Below are positions 1 to 10,200 of a stretch of DNA of 64,000 nt, one piece after another (the first letter of the stretch is position 1; each line of letters opens with the position of its first letter). Under the pieces are notes generated by a model. The model did not search any database and had not been told where the DNA came from. It worked only from the letters and a program-made list of their open reading frames with translations. The position numbers were made by a program, and so were the translations under genes. The stretch comes from DASQZT01 sp035638575 (GTDB lineage: Bacteria > Acidobacteriota > Terriglobia > Bryobacterales > Bryobacteraceae), in contig DASQZT010000237.1 of the NCBI GenBank assembly GCA_035638575.1, positions 93,703 to 157,702 on the forward strand, given 5' to 3'.

Positions 1-2490
1 GGAGAAGGTCACCGTGGCGCTGCCCGGATTGTCGCCTTCCAGCCGCCATTCGCCTTGGCCGCGAATCGCCGAGTTGGCGAAATCGGATTCGAAGCTCGCG
101 CGCAACACCTGCCCCTCGGAGTTGGCGCTGAGGTGCGCATTGCCCAGCGTTTGACCGGTCAGTTCCAGGCCGCGCGCCGACACATCGGCATGCAGGTCGA
201 GGATGCGGTAGGCCGGTTCGGCGCCGGCGCCGTCCACCAGCTCCAGCGCGCCATTCGCGGTCACCTGAACGGTCCCCTGCAGGCCGGGACGCGCTTGTAC
301 CAGCGTCTGGATCCGATTCAGTGGCATGCTGTTGCTGGCCACCTGGAGGCGCAGGCGGCCCCGGTCGAAACGCTCGGGCGCGGCATCGAAGGCGCCGGAA
401 AACTGCAGCGATTTGGGCCCGGCGGTGACCTGCCCCGACGTGACTTCGAGCTTGCGGCCGCGGAAACTGATGTGCGCGGCAAGGCGGTCGAAGGGCTCCT
501 CGCGCACCGAGCCATGCGTGACTTCGGCATCGCCATCGAAGCCCGGGCTGGCGATGGTTCCGCCAACTCGGGCTTTCGCCGTGAGCGTCCCGGCGACCGG
601 CGTGTCCGCCGCGTCCAGCAGTGCGGCAAGCTCGGTGATGTCGGCGTTGCTGATGGAGCCCGTGACGGCGATCGTGCTGTCGTCGCCGATCTTCCAATCG
701 CGCGGGCCGATGGCGCCCGCGAACTGCGCGCGTAACCCCCCGCGTGCCAGCGTGGCGTCCTGGAAACTCACGTTGTCCGGGGACGCGGTCACCGCCGCCT
801 GAAGGGAATCGAAAGTCTTGCCGGAATACGAGAACCGCGTGACGCCCAGGCGCCCGCTGATTTCGGGCTTCTCCAGGTTGCCGGCAACCGTGCCGTCCAA
901 CACCAGCGAACCGTTCTCCAGCTTCACTGGAACGGAGGCTGCGCTCTCTCCGAGCGCCGGCAGAAGGTCGTTCAAATCGTGGGTCTCCAGGTGGACCCGC
1001 ATGTTGCGCCCCAGCACGCCGGAGAAATCCAGGCGCGAGGCTGGCAGCATCAGGTTGGATTGGCCCACATCCAGAGTCTCGCCGCGAGCCGCGTAGTCGG
1101 CCGAAATCCGCCCGCGCACGGCAGCCCCTTCCCCGGCGGGCGAGATGTCGAGGTTGGCGGAGAGATGCAGATCCTCCTTCCGGCCGAGCGTTCCCACAAT
1201 GTGCATGGGGCCGGACGCCTGTGCGTCCCAGGGCAGGCGCTCGGCGCTGTAGAGCGCCACCACCCGCCTGGCCTCGAAACCCGCTATTACGCCGTCCACG
1301 GTGTAATACTGGAACTCCCGCAGTTGTGCGTTCCCTTCGAACGTGCCGCCCAGAGCGGCCAGCACCACGCCGCGGAGGTCGAGCGCCGGCCCGCGAAGCG
1401 CTACGTTCGCGATCCGCCCGAAGGCCGGCACGCGCGTGGTGCGGGTCACGTAGTTGCCGGTCAGCCGGGCGCCCCTTAGCTCGATGCCGCGCGGGTTCGC
1501 CGCCAGCGCTCCCTCCAGACCGCAGTCCCGCAGGGTGATGGTGGAATCCTGGAAATCCACCCGCTCGGCGCGCAGGTTGCCGGTGGCGGAGAACTCGCCG
1601 CCGCCGGGCCAGATCGCGTTGCCGCCGATCTCCACCGTGCCGCGCTGCAACTCTCTCACGCCGAGAATGCGGGAAGCGTCGGCGATCGAGAGGCGCGCGT
1701 CGTACCGGAACGTGCCGTGCGGCGAAACCAGGTCGTCGATCGCGCCGGAAAGCTCGATGCGCGATTCGCCCGTCGAGAGCTTCGCCGAGGTCACCCCGGC
1801 GCGGTTCTTCTCCAGCGTCAGCGCCACCTCCACCCCGAGCGGCACGGTCGCGCGGCCCGGCCATTGGACCTCCAGCGGCTCGATCGAAACCGTGCCGCGA
1901 TAGCGCGGGCCGGCCAGCTCGTACAGGAAATGCGCTCTCAGGTTGCGGCCGTGCGCGGAGAAAGTCTGGCTGGACGGCGCCGGCCGCCTGTCCCACTGAA
2001 CCTCGAACAAGCCGTCTTGAACATCGAAGCGCCCGATCGCCAGGCTGAGAATTGTCTCCACCGTGGTGCGCTGGTCCCGGCTCTTGATCTTCGGCTCCGG
2101 CACGTTGGTACGGCCGTCGGGATCGATGATCAGATGAATTCGCGGCTCGACAATCTCCAGGTACTGGATATCCACGTCGCGCTTCAGCAGCGACACGATC
2201 TTCAGGCCGGCAGCCACCGAAGAGGCGCGAAAGAGCGGCGGCGAGTCCCGCGGTTCCAGGCCGTGCAGCACGAAGCCCCGGATCTCGGCCCGCAGCCGCG
2301 TCCAGTCGAACTGGAATGACGCCGCGTCGACGCGGCCGCCGGTGGCCGTTTCCACCGTGCTCACCACGCGCAAGCGCACCTGCTCGTAGAACCAGTGGCT
2401 GCGCAGAACCAGGACCGCGGCCGCCGTCGCGATCGCCAGCAGGCCCGCCAGGGAAGCGGCGGCGATCCAGGCAAATGGTTTCCCCCTCAC
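1..2490 (-). CDS. TamB-like translocation/assembly module protein (partial, C-terminus outside window)
   Basis: An open minus-strand frame begins at a GTG at 2490 and stays open to base 1, giving 830 codons without a stop. The start overlaps the stop of the SurA-like gene in a GTGA arrangement, which implies translational coupling. The N-terminus has a short basic stretch (VRGKPFAW) then one hydrophobic segment of about 20 residues rich in Ala, Leu and Val, typical of a periplasmic protein anchored in the inner membrane. After it come AsmA/TamB-like features such as RVDAASFQFDWTRLRAEIRG and a stretch placing the chain on repeated beta structure. TamB-family proteins bridge the inner and outer membranes and work with a TamA/BamA barrel in lipid transport or OMP assembly. 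The neighbouring BamA-like gene fits this. The family call is from pattern and context; the DUF490 C-terminal domain would lie outside the window. Confidence 0.75.
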   Translation of the reverse strand, partial: MRGKPFAWIAAASLAGLLAIATAAAVLVLRSHWFYEQVRLRVVSTVETATGGRVDAASFQFDWTRLRAEIRGFVLHGLEPRDSPPLFRASSVAAGLKIVSLLKRDVDIQYLEIVEPRIHLIIDPDGRTNVPEPKIKSRDQRTTVETILSLAIGRFDVQDGLFEVQWDRRPAPSSQTFSAHGRNLRAHFLYELAGPRYRGTVSIEPLEVQWPGRATVPLGVEVALTLEKNRAGVTSAKLSTGESRIELSGAIDDLVSPHGTFRYDARLSIADASRILGVRELQRGTVEIGGNAIWPGGGEFSATGNLRAERVDFQDSTITLRDCGLEGALAANPRGIELRGARLTGNYVTRTTRVPAFGRIANVALRGPALDLRGVVLAALGGTFEGNAQLREFQYYTVDGVIAGFEARRVVALYSAERLPWDAQASGPMHIVGTLGRKEDLHLSANLDISPAGEGAAVRGRISADYAARGETLDVGQSNLMLPASRLDFSGVLGRNMRVHLETHDLNDLLPALGESAASVPVKLENGSLVLDGTVAGNLEKPEISGRLGVTRFSYSGKTFDSLQAAVTASPDNVSFQDATLARGGLRAQFAGAIGPRDWKIGDDSTIAVTGSISNADITELAALLDAADTPVAGTLTAKARVGGTIASPGFDGDAEVTHGSVREEPFDRLAAHISFRGRKLEVTSGQVTAGPKSLQFSGAFDAAPERFDRGRLRLQVASNSMPLNRIQTLVQARPGLQGTVQVTANGALELVDGAGAEPAYRILDLHADVSARGLELTGQTLGNAHLSANSEGQVLRASFESDFANSAIRGQGEWRLEGDNPGSATVTFS

Positions 2491-3146
2491 TGGAACACCT
2501 CTTCGTGAAACACGATCTCCGTGCGTTTGCGGGCTTCTTTCAGCCACTGATCCAGTTCCTGGTCGACCCGCTTTCCAGCCAGCGTCTGCTCGACCTGGTC
2601 GCGATAATCCTCGAGCGCCAGCGGCTGTCCCGGATGCGCGGAGCGGGCCGCCGGAGCCACCACGCTGTCGAAATAGTCGCGGATCTCCTGATCGCTCACC
2701 TGGATCCCCGGACGGAATCTCACCTCGATGAACGCCAGCAGGGTGCGCTGCCAGAACAATTCGTTCTTGACGTCCTGATCGGTGATGCCGTAGCTGGCCA
2801 GGGTCCGCTGGTAGTCTTCCTCGCTCCCCGGCTGTTTCTTTTTGAACTCTTCGAGCGCCGGTTCCACCTCCGCGGCCTCGGAAACCGGATACCGGCTGGT
2901 CTCCAGCTCGCGCCGGATGAGCTTCTGCTCCACCATGCGCTCCGCGGTTGCGCGTTTGCCGGCCGGCGTGAAATCCGGCTTCACTCCCTCCAGAAACGCG
3001 TTCACGCGGATTTCGCGGTCCAGATCGCTGGTGGTGATGACGCGGTTGCCCACCGATACGGCGATGCGATCGATGATGTCCCCAAACAACGCCGGTGCGA
3101 TCGCCAGCAGCAGGACGGTCCATCGCCATGTGCCTGGGATTCTCAA
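2487..3146 (-). CDS. SurA-like periplasmic chaperone without visible PPIase domain
   Basis: The protein has 219 residues. The start is a TTG at 3146 that overlaps the stop of the BamA-like gene (TTGA); the ATG a little downstream is out of frame. Residues 5-22 form a signal peptide (WRWTVLLLAIAPALFG). They are followed by the classic SurA N-domain opening DRIAVSVGNRVITTSDLDRE at about residues 26-44. The rest is helical and charged, ending with KRTEIVFHEEVFQ. SurA escorts unfolded outer-membrane proteins through the periplasm to the BAM complex. No parvulin rotamase domain is evident and the chain is about half the length of E. coli SurA (428 residues), so it is probably a chaperone-only version. 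It is the middle gene of a three-gene operon with a barrel-assembly protein upstream and a TamB-like gene downstream, which supports an OMP-biogenesis role. Confidence 0.8.
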   Translation of the reverse strand: MRIPGTWRWTVLLLAIAPALFGDIIDRIAVSVGNRVITTSDLDREIRVNAFLEGVKPDFTPAGKRATAERMVEQKLIRRELETSRYPVSEAAEVEPALEEFKKKQPGSEEDYQRTLASYGITDQDVKNELFWQRTLLAFIEVRFRPGIQVSDQEIRDYFDSVVAPAARSAHPGQPLALEDYRDQVEQTLAGKRVDQELDQWLKEARKRTEIVFHEEVFQ

Positions 3147-6139
3147 AACGTCTGTCCTATGGAAATAGCGTACGTGAAATGGCTCAGCCGCTGCACGATG
3201 CAACTGTTCGGAACCCCGGCGGGCGGGTGGCACGGATCGGGGCCCGCATTGATCAGGTCCTGCTGCGTGGAGCCCTTGGGGAAGCCGTAGTAGTAGGGCG
3301 GATTGATGCTGTAGCCCAGGTCTACGCGGATCGGGCCGACGGGCGTGCGATAGCGCAGGCCGAAGCCCACACCGTGCACCGTGTAGTCGAAATCCTGAAT
3401 GTTGCGCTGGCTCGCGCGGAACGAGAGATTGCCCAGGCTGGAATAGATGTTGCCCATGTCGTGGAACAGGACGCCGCCCAGGTTGTCCCCTACCAGCGGA
3501 AAGCGCAGCTCGACCTGGTTGAACAGCAGCGAGGTGCCGCCCAGGGGAAACCCGGTGGAGGTGTCTCGCGGGCCGGCCTGCAGGTCCGCGAACCCGCGAT
3601 GCGAAGTGCCGCCGCCGCCGAAAAAATGCTCGGCCAGTGGAATGGCCTCCAGCGGATCCTGGGTGGAGCTGATGGCGTGAAGGTCGCCGAATTCCGTGCT
3701 CCGCGCCAGCACCACCTTCTTCCCGATCGGGTGGTAGGTGGCGTTGCGCACCAGCAGCCGCGTGAAGGTCACCTGCGAGCCGAGAGCATGCGCGGCCAGG
3801 CCGATATCCACCGTATTGTAGATGCCCTTGTGCGGCTCCACGGGATCGTCGCGCCGGTCCTGCACCAGGTTCATGGACGCCATCCCCACCCGCACCCGTT
3901 GCGAAAGTTGCGGGATCAGTAGCTCGCTGATCTTGAGGTCGCCCACTCCCACCCGGCGATAGGCCAGCCGGTAAAAGAGCGTAATGGCCTTGCTTGGCTT
4001 TTGGGTCAACTGCGCCGAAACCTCCTCGCGGCGGGAAGCGAAGGTGCGCACGTCGTGCGAGTACTCGTAGAGCCCCGTGAAGGAAATGTTGAGATTCTCG
4101 GTATTGCCGACGCGCGGCCACGAATAGTTGAGCAACGCCCGCTGGTCCAGCGTCGAGACGCGCGTCCGGAGGCTGATGCTGTGCGCGTCGCCCCAGAGAT
4201 TGCTGCGCGTCACGTCGACCGAGACGCGGGGAGAGAAACCCGTGGCGCCGCCCGGCGCGTCCAGGCAGTCCGAGCATCCTCCGATCCGGCCCAGCTCGGC
4301 GCCGAGTCCCGTGGCTAACGAGTAGCGCCGCGCCTCGTCCACGTTGTACAGCACGTACTTGGAGTCGGTTTCGCCATCCGGATCCTGAATGGCCGCATCC
4401 ACCCGCGAAAACACCCCCAGGTCGTACAGGCGCCGCTGCGTTTCGGTAACGGAGGCGGGCGAGAGCGGGTCGCCCGGATTCAACGTAATGTTGCGATCGA
4501 TCAGGCGTTCCCGTGTGTTTTTGTTCCCGCTGATCACCACCTGGCGGACCGACTGCTGCTGGCCCTCGTGGATCGCGTAGCGCAAATCCACCCGGTGCGG
4601 GTCCGCGGCCGGTTTCGAGCTCCACTCGAACGTCACGCCGGGAAACCCGCCTTCGAAGTATCGCGCCAGGATGGCATCGCGGTCCACCGCCACGCTGAAG
4701 TCGCTGAATGGCTGTCCCTTGACGGAGCTCAGCCGGGAGAGGAGTTCGGCCTTGTTCATCCGCTCGACGCCCTCCAGTTGCAGGTCGTCGATCAGATACT
4801 GAGGCCCCTCCTCGATATCCACGTACACGACGATTGCGACCACCCCGCCTTGATGCAGGTCGCGCAGCCGGTGGGCCACCTTCACGTCGCGAAATCCGTT
4901 GGATTGGTAAAGGTTCGCGATGGATTCCTCATCGCGCCGCAGCAGGTCCTCGCTGTATCGCCCGTGCCGGAACTGAAGGAACGACGCGGTCTGAAGGAAC
5001 ATGCGCTCGCGCAGCGCCTCGGTGCTGAAGTACCGGTTGCCGCTGATCTGGATGGATACCAGCTTGTGGCGCACACCGCTGTTCACCAGGTAATCGATGG
5101 AGGCGCGATCGTTGCTGGCGTTTTGTTCTTTGAACTCGACTTCGGCTTCGAAATAGCCTTCCGATTGCAGGTAGTCCCGGAGATTGCGCGCGCCCTCCAC
5201 CAGCAGATCGTGATCCACGGCGTGTTCCTCGAATACCGGCACATACCGCCGGAGCTTGCTCTGGGAGATCTTGGCGCCAACGGCGTTCACCTCGATGCGC
5301 GGGCCGGCATCGATGCGCAGCGTGGGGGTGGCGGCGTTGGTCTGGGCATCGTACTTCAGAGAGTCGAGCGAGACTTTGGCCTCCAGGCGGTTTTCCTTTT
5401 GATAGAGCGAGCGCACGCCGTCGAGCGCCTGGCGCACCCGCGTCTGGGTCACTGGCTTCCAGGTGCGGATCAACCACCGGTGCAGCTTGGTGGCACGGAA
5501 GATCCTGGCGGGATCCATCTTGAGATCGCCCGAGAGCACAGGTGTGGTGAAGCGCGCACGGACCCCGGAGTCGATTTCAAAACGCAGATTCACCTGCTGG
5601 TATTCCCGGTCGCTTTCCCAATCGAAAACCGGGTGGATCTGGGTGTGATAGAGCCCGTTGCTTTCCAGAAGGCGCCGCTGATCGGCCATGCCTTGCTTCA
5701 GCTTGGCATCCGAATACGGCTGGCCCAGGTTGAGATCTGCGGCGTTCTCCAGTTGCCCCGCGTTCGGCGGGTTGGAGATGCGGCCCGCGGCGGTGATCCC
5801 GCCGATGAACCAACTGTTTGTGGTGACAAACACGATCGCGACGCCGTCACGGTAGGGCTGGGCATCCACCTGGATGTCGGCGTAGCGGCCCGTGGCGAAC
5901 AGCCTTTCTATGCTGGTGCGCACATCCGCCGGGCGCAGCGGTTCGTTCATCTTGAGCGGCAGGATGTCGTGCAGTTCGTTGGCCCCGAGGGGCTGCTGTT
6001 CCGGGTTGAAATGGATTACGCGGACCGGCAATCCCTCGAACTTCTGGTATTGGGCGCGGAGTGCCGGAGTCTGCGCTGCCGCGACAAGAAGCAAGACACA
6101 AGGGTAGTAGGCGAGCAGGCGGCGCACCATCCTCATCAT
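3143..6139 (-). CDS. BamA/TamA-family outer membrane assembly protein (POTRA repeats plus barrel)
   Basis: The protein has 998 residues, longer than E. coli BamA (810). Residues 1-29 are a signal peptide ending in PALRAQ. POTRA-type modules of about 70-80 residues follow, recognisable by recurring patterns such as GRYADIQVDAQPYRDGVAIVF (first) and SVRQVVISGNKNTRERLIDR (a late one). There appear to be at least five before the barrel starts near residue 610. The barrel has many alternating strands, the segment FFGGGGTSHRGF, and ends with the terminal phenylalanine expected of an OMP (ISIGQTF). BamA folds beta-barrel proteins into the outer membrane; TamA is the paralogue that pairs with TamB. 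With a SurA-like and a TamB-like gene downstream in the same operon, either assignment is possible. A Cys pair in CSDCLDAP just inside the barrel region is unusual. The divergent ThiF-like gene starts only 40 bp away. Confidence 0.88.
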   Translation of the reverse strand: MMRMVRRLLAYYPCVLLLVAAAQTPALRAQYQKFEGLPVRVIHFNPEQQPLGANELHDILPLKMNEPLRPADVRTSIERLFATGRYADIQVDAQPYRDGVAIVFVTTNSWFIGGITAAGRISNPPNAGQLENAADLNLGQPYSDAKLKQGMADQRRLLESNGLYHTQIHPVFDWESDREYQQVNLRFEIDSGVRARFTTPVLSGDLKMDPARIFRATKLHRWLIRTWKPVTQTRVRQALDGVRSLYQKENRLEAKVSLDSLKYDAQTNAATPTLRIDAGPRIEVNAVGAKISQSKLRRYVPVFEEHAVDHDLLVEGARNLRDYLQSEGYFEAEVEFKEQNASNDRASIDYLVNSGVRHKLVSIQISGNRYFSTEALRERMFLQTASFLQFRHGRYSEDLLRRDEESIANLYQSNGFRDVKVAHRLRDLHQGGVVAIVVYVDIEEGPQYLIDDLQLEGVERMNKAELLSRLSSVKGQPFSDFSVAVDRDAILARYFEGGFPGVTFEWSSKPAADPHRVDLRYAIHEGQQQSVRQVVISGNKNTRERLIDRNITLNPGDPLSPASVTETQRRLYDLGVFSRVDAAIQDPDGETDSKYVLYNVDEARRYSLATGLGAELGRIGGCSDCLDAPGGATGFSPRVSVDVTRSNLWGDAHSISLRTRVSTLDQRALLNYSWPRVGNTENLNISFTGLYEYSHDVRTFASRREEVSAQLTQKPSKAITLFYRLAYRRVGVGDLKISELLIPQLSQRVRVGMASMNLVQDRRDDPVEPHKGIYNTVDIGLAAHALGSQVTFTRLLVRNATYHPIGKKVVLARSTEFGDLHAISSTQDPLEAIPLAEHFFGGGGTSHRGFADLQAGPRDTSTGFPLGGTSLLFNQVELRFPLVGDNLGGVLFHDMGNIYSSLGNLSFRASQRNIQDFDYTVHGVGFGLRYRTPVGPIRVDLGYSINPPYYYGFPKGSTQQDLINAGPDPCHPPAGVPNSCIVQRLSHFTYAISIGQTF

Positions 6140-6179
6140 AGCCTAAGCCCTTCATAGCAGGTTTGTTACCATCGGTTCC

Positions 6180-7199
6180 ATGAGCCCGGAAGAGCGCCTG
6201 AAGTATTCCCGCCAGATCTTGTTCCCGGGTATCGGCGAGCGGGGCCAGGAGGCGCTCTTGCGGTCGCACGCCGTGGTGGTGGGCTCGGGCGCGCTGGGAA
6301 GTTTTCACGCCGCGGCGCTGGCCAGGGCGGGCGTTGGCCGCCTCACCGTCATCGACCGCGACTACGTGGAGCCGGGCAACCTGCACCGGCAGTGGCTGTT
6401 CGAGGAGTCCGATGCCGCCGACGCGCTCCCCAAGGCCGTGGCCGCCGAGCGCCGCCTGGCCCGCATCAACTCGACGGTGAGCGTGCGCGGAGTCGTGGCG
6501 GATCTCACGGCCTCCAACGCCGCCGAACTGCTCGCCGGCGCGCACGTAATTCTAGACGGCACCGACAACTTCGACACGCGCTACCTGATCAACGATTTCT
6601 CCGTCAGCCGCGGCATTCCGTGGATCTACGGCGCGGCGGTGGCCAGTTACGGCCTGACCATGACGGTGATCCCTGGCCGGACCGCTTGCCTGCGCTGCGT
6701 ATACCCCGAGCCGCCCTCGGGCCCGCAGCCGACCTGCGAGACCGCGGGCGTGATCAACCCCATCGTCTCCGCCGTGGCATCCATTCAGGTGGCGGAGACG
6801 CTGAAGATTCTTTGCGGCAGCGCGGACCCGGGCTGCGGCCGCATCACCACCATGGACGTGTGGACGGGCGTCATCCGGCAGATCGCAGCGCCCGCGCGCG
6901 ACCCGGAGTGTCCCGCCTGCGCCCGCGGCGAATTCCCATACCTCGAGGAATCGCGCCAGGCCCCGGTCACCCTGTGCGGGCGGAACGCGGTGCAGGTTCA
7001 CGAGCGTCATGTGGCGATCGATCTCGCCGAGCTGAAATCGCGCCTGGAGCCGCTGGGCGAAGTGCGCGCCAACGAGTTCGCCCTGCGCTTCCTCGCGCCG
7101 CCCTACGAGATGACGATCTTCCCCGACGGCCGGGCGATCGTCAAAGGCACCAGCGATACGGGCGTGGCGCGAAGCCTGTATGCGCGGTACGTGGGGTGA
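6180..7199 (+). CDS. ThiF/MoeB/HesA-family adenylyltransferase
   Basis: The protein has 339 residues. The ATP-binding glycine motif is GSGALGS (residues 35-41), followed by DRDYVEPGNLHRQ with the conserved Asp, Asn and Arg-Gln that bind nucleotide. A CLRC and a CPAC pair form the usual structural zinc site, and PTCETAGV carries the Cys expected in the crossover loop. These enzymes adenylate the C-terminal glycine of a ubiquitin-like sulfur carrier (MoaD or ThiS) during molybdopterin or thiamine synthesis. There is no rhodanese domain; instead the last 80 residues form a small extra domain with TIFPDGRAIVKGT. No MoaD, ThiS or cofactor gene lies nearby, so the substrate cannot be chosen between moeB and thiF. 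The ATG at 6180 has no clear Shine-Dalgarno site. Confidence 0.88.
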   Translation: MSPEERLKYSRQILFPGIGERGQEALLRSHAVVVGSGALGSFHAAALARAGVGRLTVIDRDYVEPGNLHRQWLFEESDAADALPKAVAAERRLARINSTVSVRGVVADLTASNAAELLAGAHVILDGTDNFDTRYLINDFSVSRGIPWIYGAAVASYGLTMTVIPGRTACLRCVYPEPPSGPQPTCETAGVINPIVSAVASIQVAETLKILCGSADPGCGRITTMDVWTGVIRQIAAPARDPECPACARGEFPYLEESRQAPVTLCGRNAVQVHERHVAIDLAELKSRLEPLGEVRANEFALRFLAPPYEMTIFPDGRAIVKGTSDTGVARSLYARYVG

Positions 7200-7210
7200 A
7201 AGTGTGGGGC

Positions 7211-7245
7211 AGCCAATCCTGGCTGCAGCCGGCTTTCAGCCGGCT
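7211..7245. repeat. Two adjacent hairpins between convergent genes
   Basis: A 5-bp stem AGCCA/TGGCT with loop ATCC (7211-7224) is followed by an 8-bp perfect stem AGCCGGCT/AGCCGGCT with a 3-nt loop (7227-7245). They sit between the convergent ThiF-like and nSTAND-WD40 genes. Neither side has a T-run, so this is not a canonical intrinsic terminator. It may be a bidirectional terminator or a member of a palindromic intergenic repeat family. Confidence 0.6.
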
Positions 7246-7254
7246 TCTTAAGCG

Positions 7255-10200
7255 TTACTGACTATCCACGGGAACAGGCAGACTGGGGCACGTCTTCCGG
7301 TACGGCTGGTTATGGAAAACCTGTGTCCACTCATCCGTCGAAAAATTCCGTGTAAGCCGGGCGCAGAGCTGCCGGATGAGATCCTCGGGCGCGAGGGAAT
7401 ACAAATGTACCTCGTTATCCTCCGCAACTGCCAGCCACCCGCCGTCGGAGCTGATTTCGACGTCTTGTACCTCTTGACCCCGTTCCAGCAGCGCCAGGTC
7501 CTCCTCTGTCCGCGCGTCTTTAAGGGTCAGGCCGATGTCGTCTGGTATGTCCGGGAGAACCCCCCAGTTCCCATCCGCACTTACCCCACCGACACCTAAA
7601 TAAAACGATACCGGATTACCAACCGTGTTCCACTTCATGGACTCACGGGCGAGCGATGCGTTTCCTGTCTTTTCGATGCTCTTGTCGGGATGGCGGGTAT
7701 AGGAGCCGGCTGCCTTTCCGGTATCGAGCGCGAACACGGTCCAAATGAATGAGGAGGGACCGGAGCTGGAAGGTATCGATGTAGATATCGAGAACCAGCG
7801 CCCGTCGGGGCTGAAACTCACGTCCTGCAAGTCTCCCCCGTCAATTGGTCCGGGTGAGTGCCACGACGAGGTCTCGAACAGTTGGACCTGGCGTTTCTCC
7901 TTGCCGGAGTCAGCTACCGACACAAGCCAACGGCTATCCTCGCGAAAAGCCAGTCTGGAAACGCTGCCGCCGGTCTTCAGGCTGATGACTTCATGCCAGC
8001 CGGCCGTGTCGAAGACACGAACATTGCGACCCGCGCCCACCGCGCAGAACCGGTCATCCGGGCTGAATGCGATTGCGGCCGCTTTTCCTCCGAGGTCCTT
8101 CCGCACTACCTCCTTTTGCGTTGCCAGCTCGACCACCCTCAGCATGCGATCCACGCCGCCAATCGCCAGCCATTTGGTGTTGGCGCTCAATCCGAGAACG
8201 CGCACCGGCGCGCTCTCATGCATTCGGATCGGCTCGAGTCCGGCATCGATCTGCCAGACGGTGATGGGCCGTTGTGAATCTGTATTGACGGTGGCAACCA
8301 TGTGCCCGTTTGGGTGGAAAGCAATCGCGCTGGCACGCTCCGGAATCCGGGCAACCTCGCGCTTATCGGAAAGCCGCATGATCCGCACACCATCAGTGCT
8401 GGCCACCGCCAGTGACTTCCCATCCGGGCTAAACGAAACAGCACTCTCCAACGCTCTGATCGGTAGGTGAATCTCGGTTCGCGTTGCCCAGGGTGCGGGC
8501 TCCTCGAGACGCCTCACGACGATCTCTTCAAAATCGATGTCAGCCCACAGACCATCGGGACCGAATACCGCATTCCTCACCCGCTCGGAGTATGCGTTCC
8601 GTAGGGGGCCTCCTTTGACGGGCCAGATGCGAATCCAGTCCCCGCTCGCTTCAATCAGAGAGCCCCCATCCTGAGTGAACGTCACGGCGGAAATCGCCCG
8701 AACGTCGGTTCCCGGCTTCCGCTCGCTCCAGTTGGCAGTATCCAGCACCAGGGCGGAAGAACCGGAATTGTCGGCCACCGCCAACAGCGTGCCATCGCGA
8801 TTGAAAGCCACGGACGTCACGCGGAGGATGCCGCTTCTCCGTTGTTCGAGTTGTTTCACGACATTCCATGTCTCGGTGTTCCAAACTGTCAGATGGAGAG
8901 CTCCCGCTGCCAGCAGGCGCCCATTCTTGCTGAAGGCCAGACAGCACACTTGCCCTTCCACAGTGAGCCGCTTGAGCGGTGCGCCATTCGCCGTGTTCCG
9001 GACAACCACGGTTCCGTCACTGCCGCCGGTCGCCAGCCATCGCCCGTCGTTGGAATACGCCGCCGAGACCAACTCGCTCCCTTGCGAACCCCACACCGCA
9101 ACGCGGTGCGGTAGCAGCCCTAGAACCCACGCCGCCCTTCGTCTTCCCTGAAAGGTCGGATAGGCTCTCAGCGACTCGACAGCCAACAGACCCGCCGCCA
9201 CGATGCCCTCTTCACCAGACCCGGTGTTGTGCGCATCGTCCGCATTTAACGAGAGTTGAAGTGCCAGGGACTGTGCTTTCACCGACGCCTCGATCTCCTT
9301 CTGCTGGTTGAGAGCCGTCTGCGTGGCTCTCTCTGCCTCGCGCAGTCCAGCTTCGGCTTTGCTCAAATTTGTACGGTAGGTCCGATAATCCGCCGAATCG
9401 CGCCATAGCTGCCGGCCAAGTACCACCGACACAAGTATCACGGCGCCCGCCGTCAGCCACAGCTTCAAGAGCCGGTTCTTTCGGCTGCCCTCCAGAAAAG
9501 CCATCGCTCCGTCGAAGTCGGGATAAGTCCGCCGCGCCCACGCCGCATTCGGCTTCCGCTTTTTCCTCCAATCCAGCGCCAGTTGCAAGTCGGGGTTGCG
9601 CCAATACGCCGCCCGTCCTTCTTTGTGGAGCATCGCCGCCTCCGCAACCCTTCGATAGATCGCGCGCGATGCCGATTCGTCGTCCACCCACTTCCGCAAC
9701 CGGTCCCACTGCCGGATCAGGCTCTCGTGTGAGATCTTGATCAGCGGGTCGGCGGGGTCGTCCGACACGGCCAGGAAAGAGCGCCCGTGGCCGCTGAATC
9801 GCTCCACGATCCCCTCCAGTTCCTCGCGGCGGGCGCCCGTGATGGCTTCGATCTCGCTGAGTTTGGCCGCCCGGCGCACGCGGCGGTTGCCGGCATCGGT
9901 ATCGGTCAGCGCCTGGAAAAACCTCTCGGCCACCGCCTCGGACGACCCCTTCAGCGCGGCCTCGGCATCGCGCGAAAGCGCACCCCGAATCGTCCCCACC
10001 GCCTCGTAATGCGGGATGTCCAGCGGCCCTTGCGCCTGCTTCTGCCATTCTTCCCAGCAGCGCAGCATGGCATGCTGCATCACCGGCAATTGATCGCTCT
10101 CGTCGCCGCCGTCGTTGAGCACGCGATCCAGGAGTTGCGGCGTGATCGATTCTCCGAATAGCCGGATTGGCCCCTCCACCGCTTCCCGGCGCTGCTGCCG

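Noticed and set aside
3147..4625. A long extension of the SurA-like frame into the BamA-like gene
   Set aside because: It is an out-of-phase shadow; the signal peptide and SurA motif begin only after 3146.
4568..6157. A 529-codon plus-strand frame opposite the BamA-like gene
   Set aside because: Composition rich in His, Val, Arg and Gly without domains, and antisense to a gene with signal peptide, POTRA repeats and barrel.
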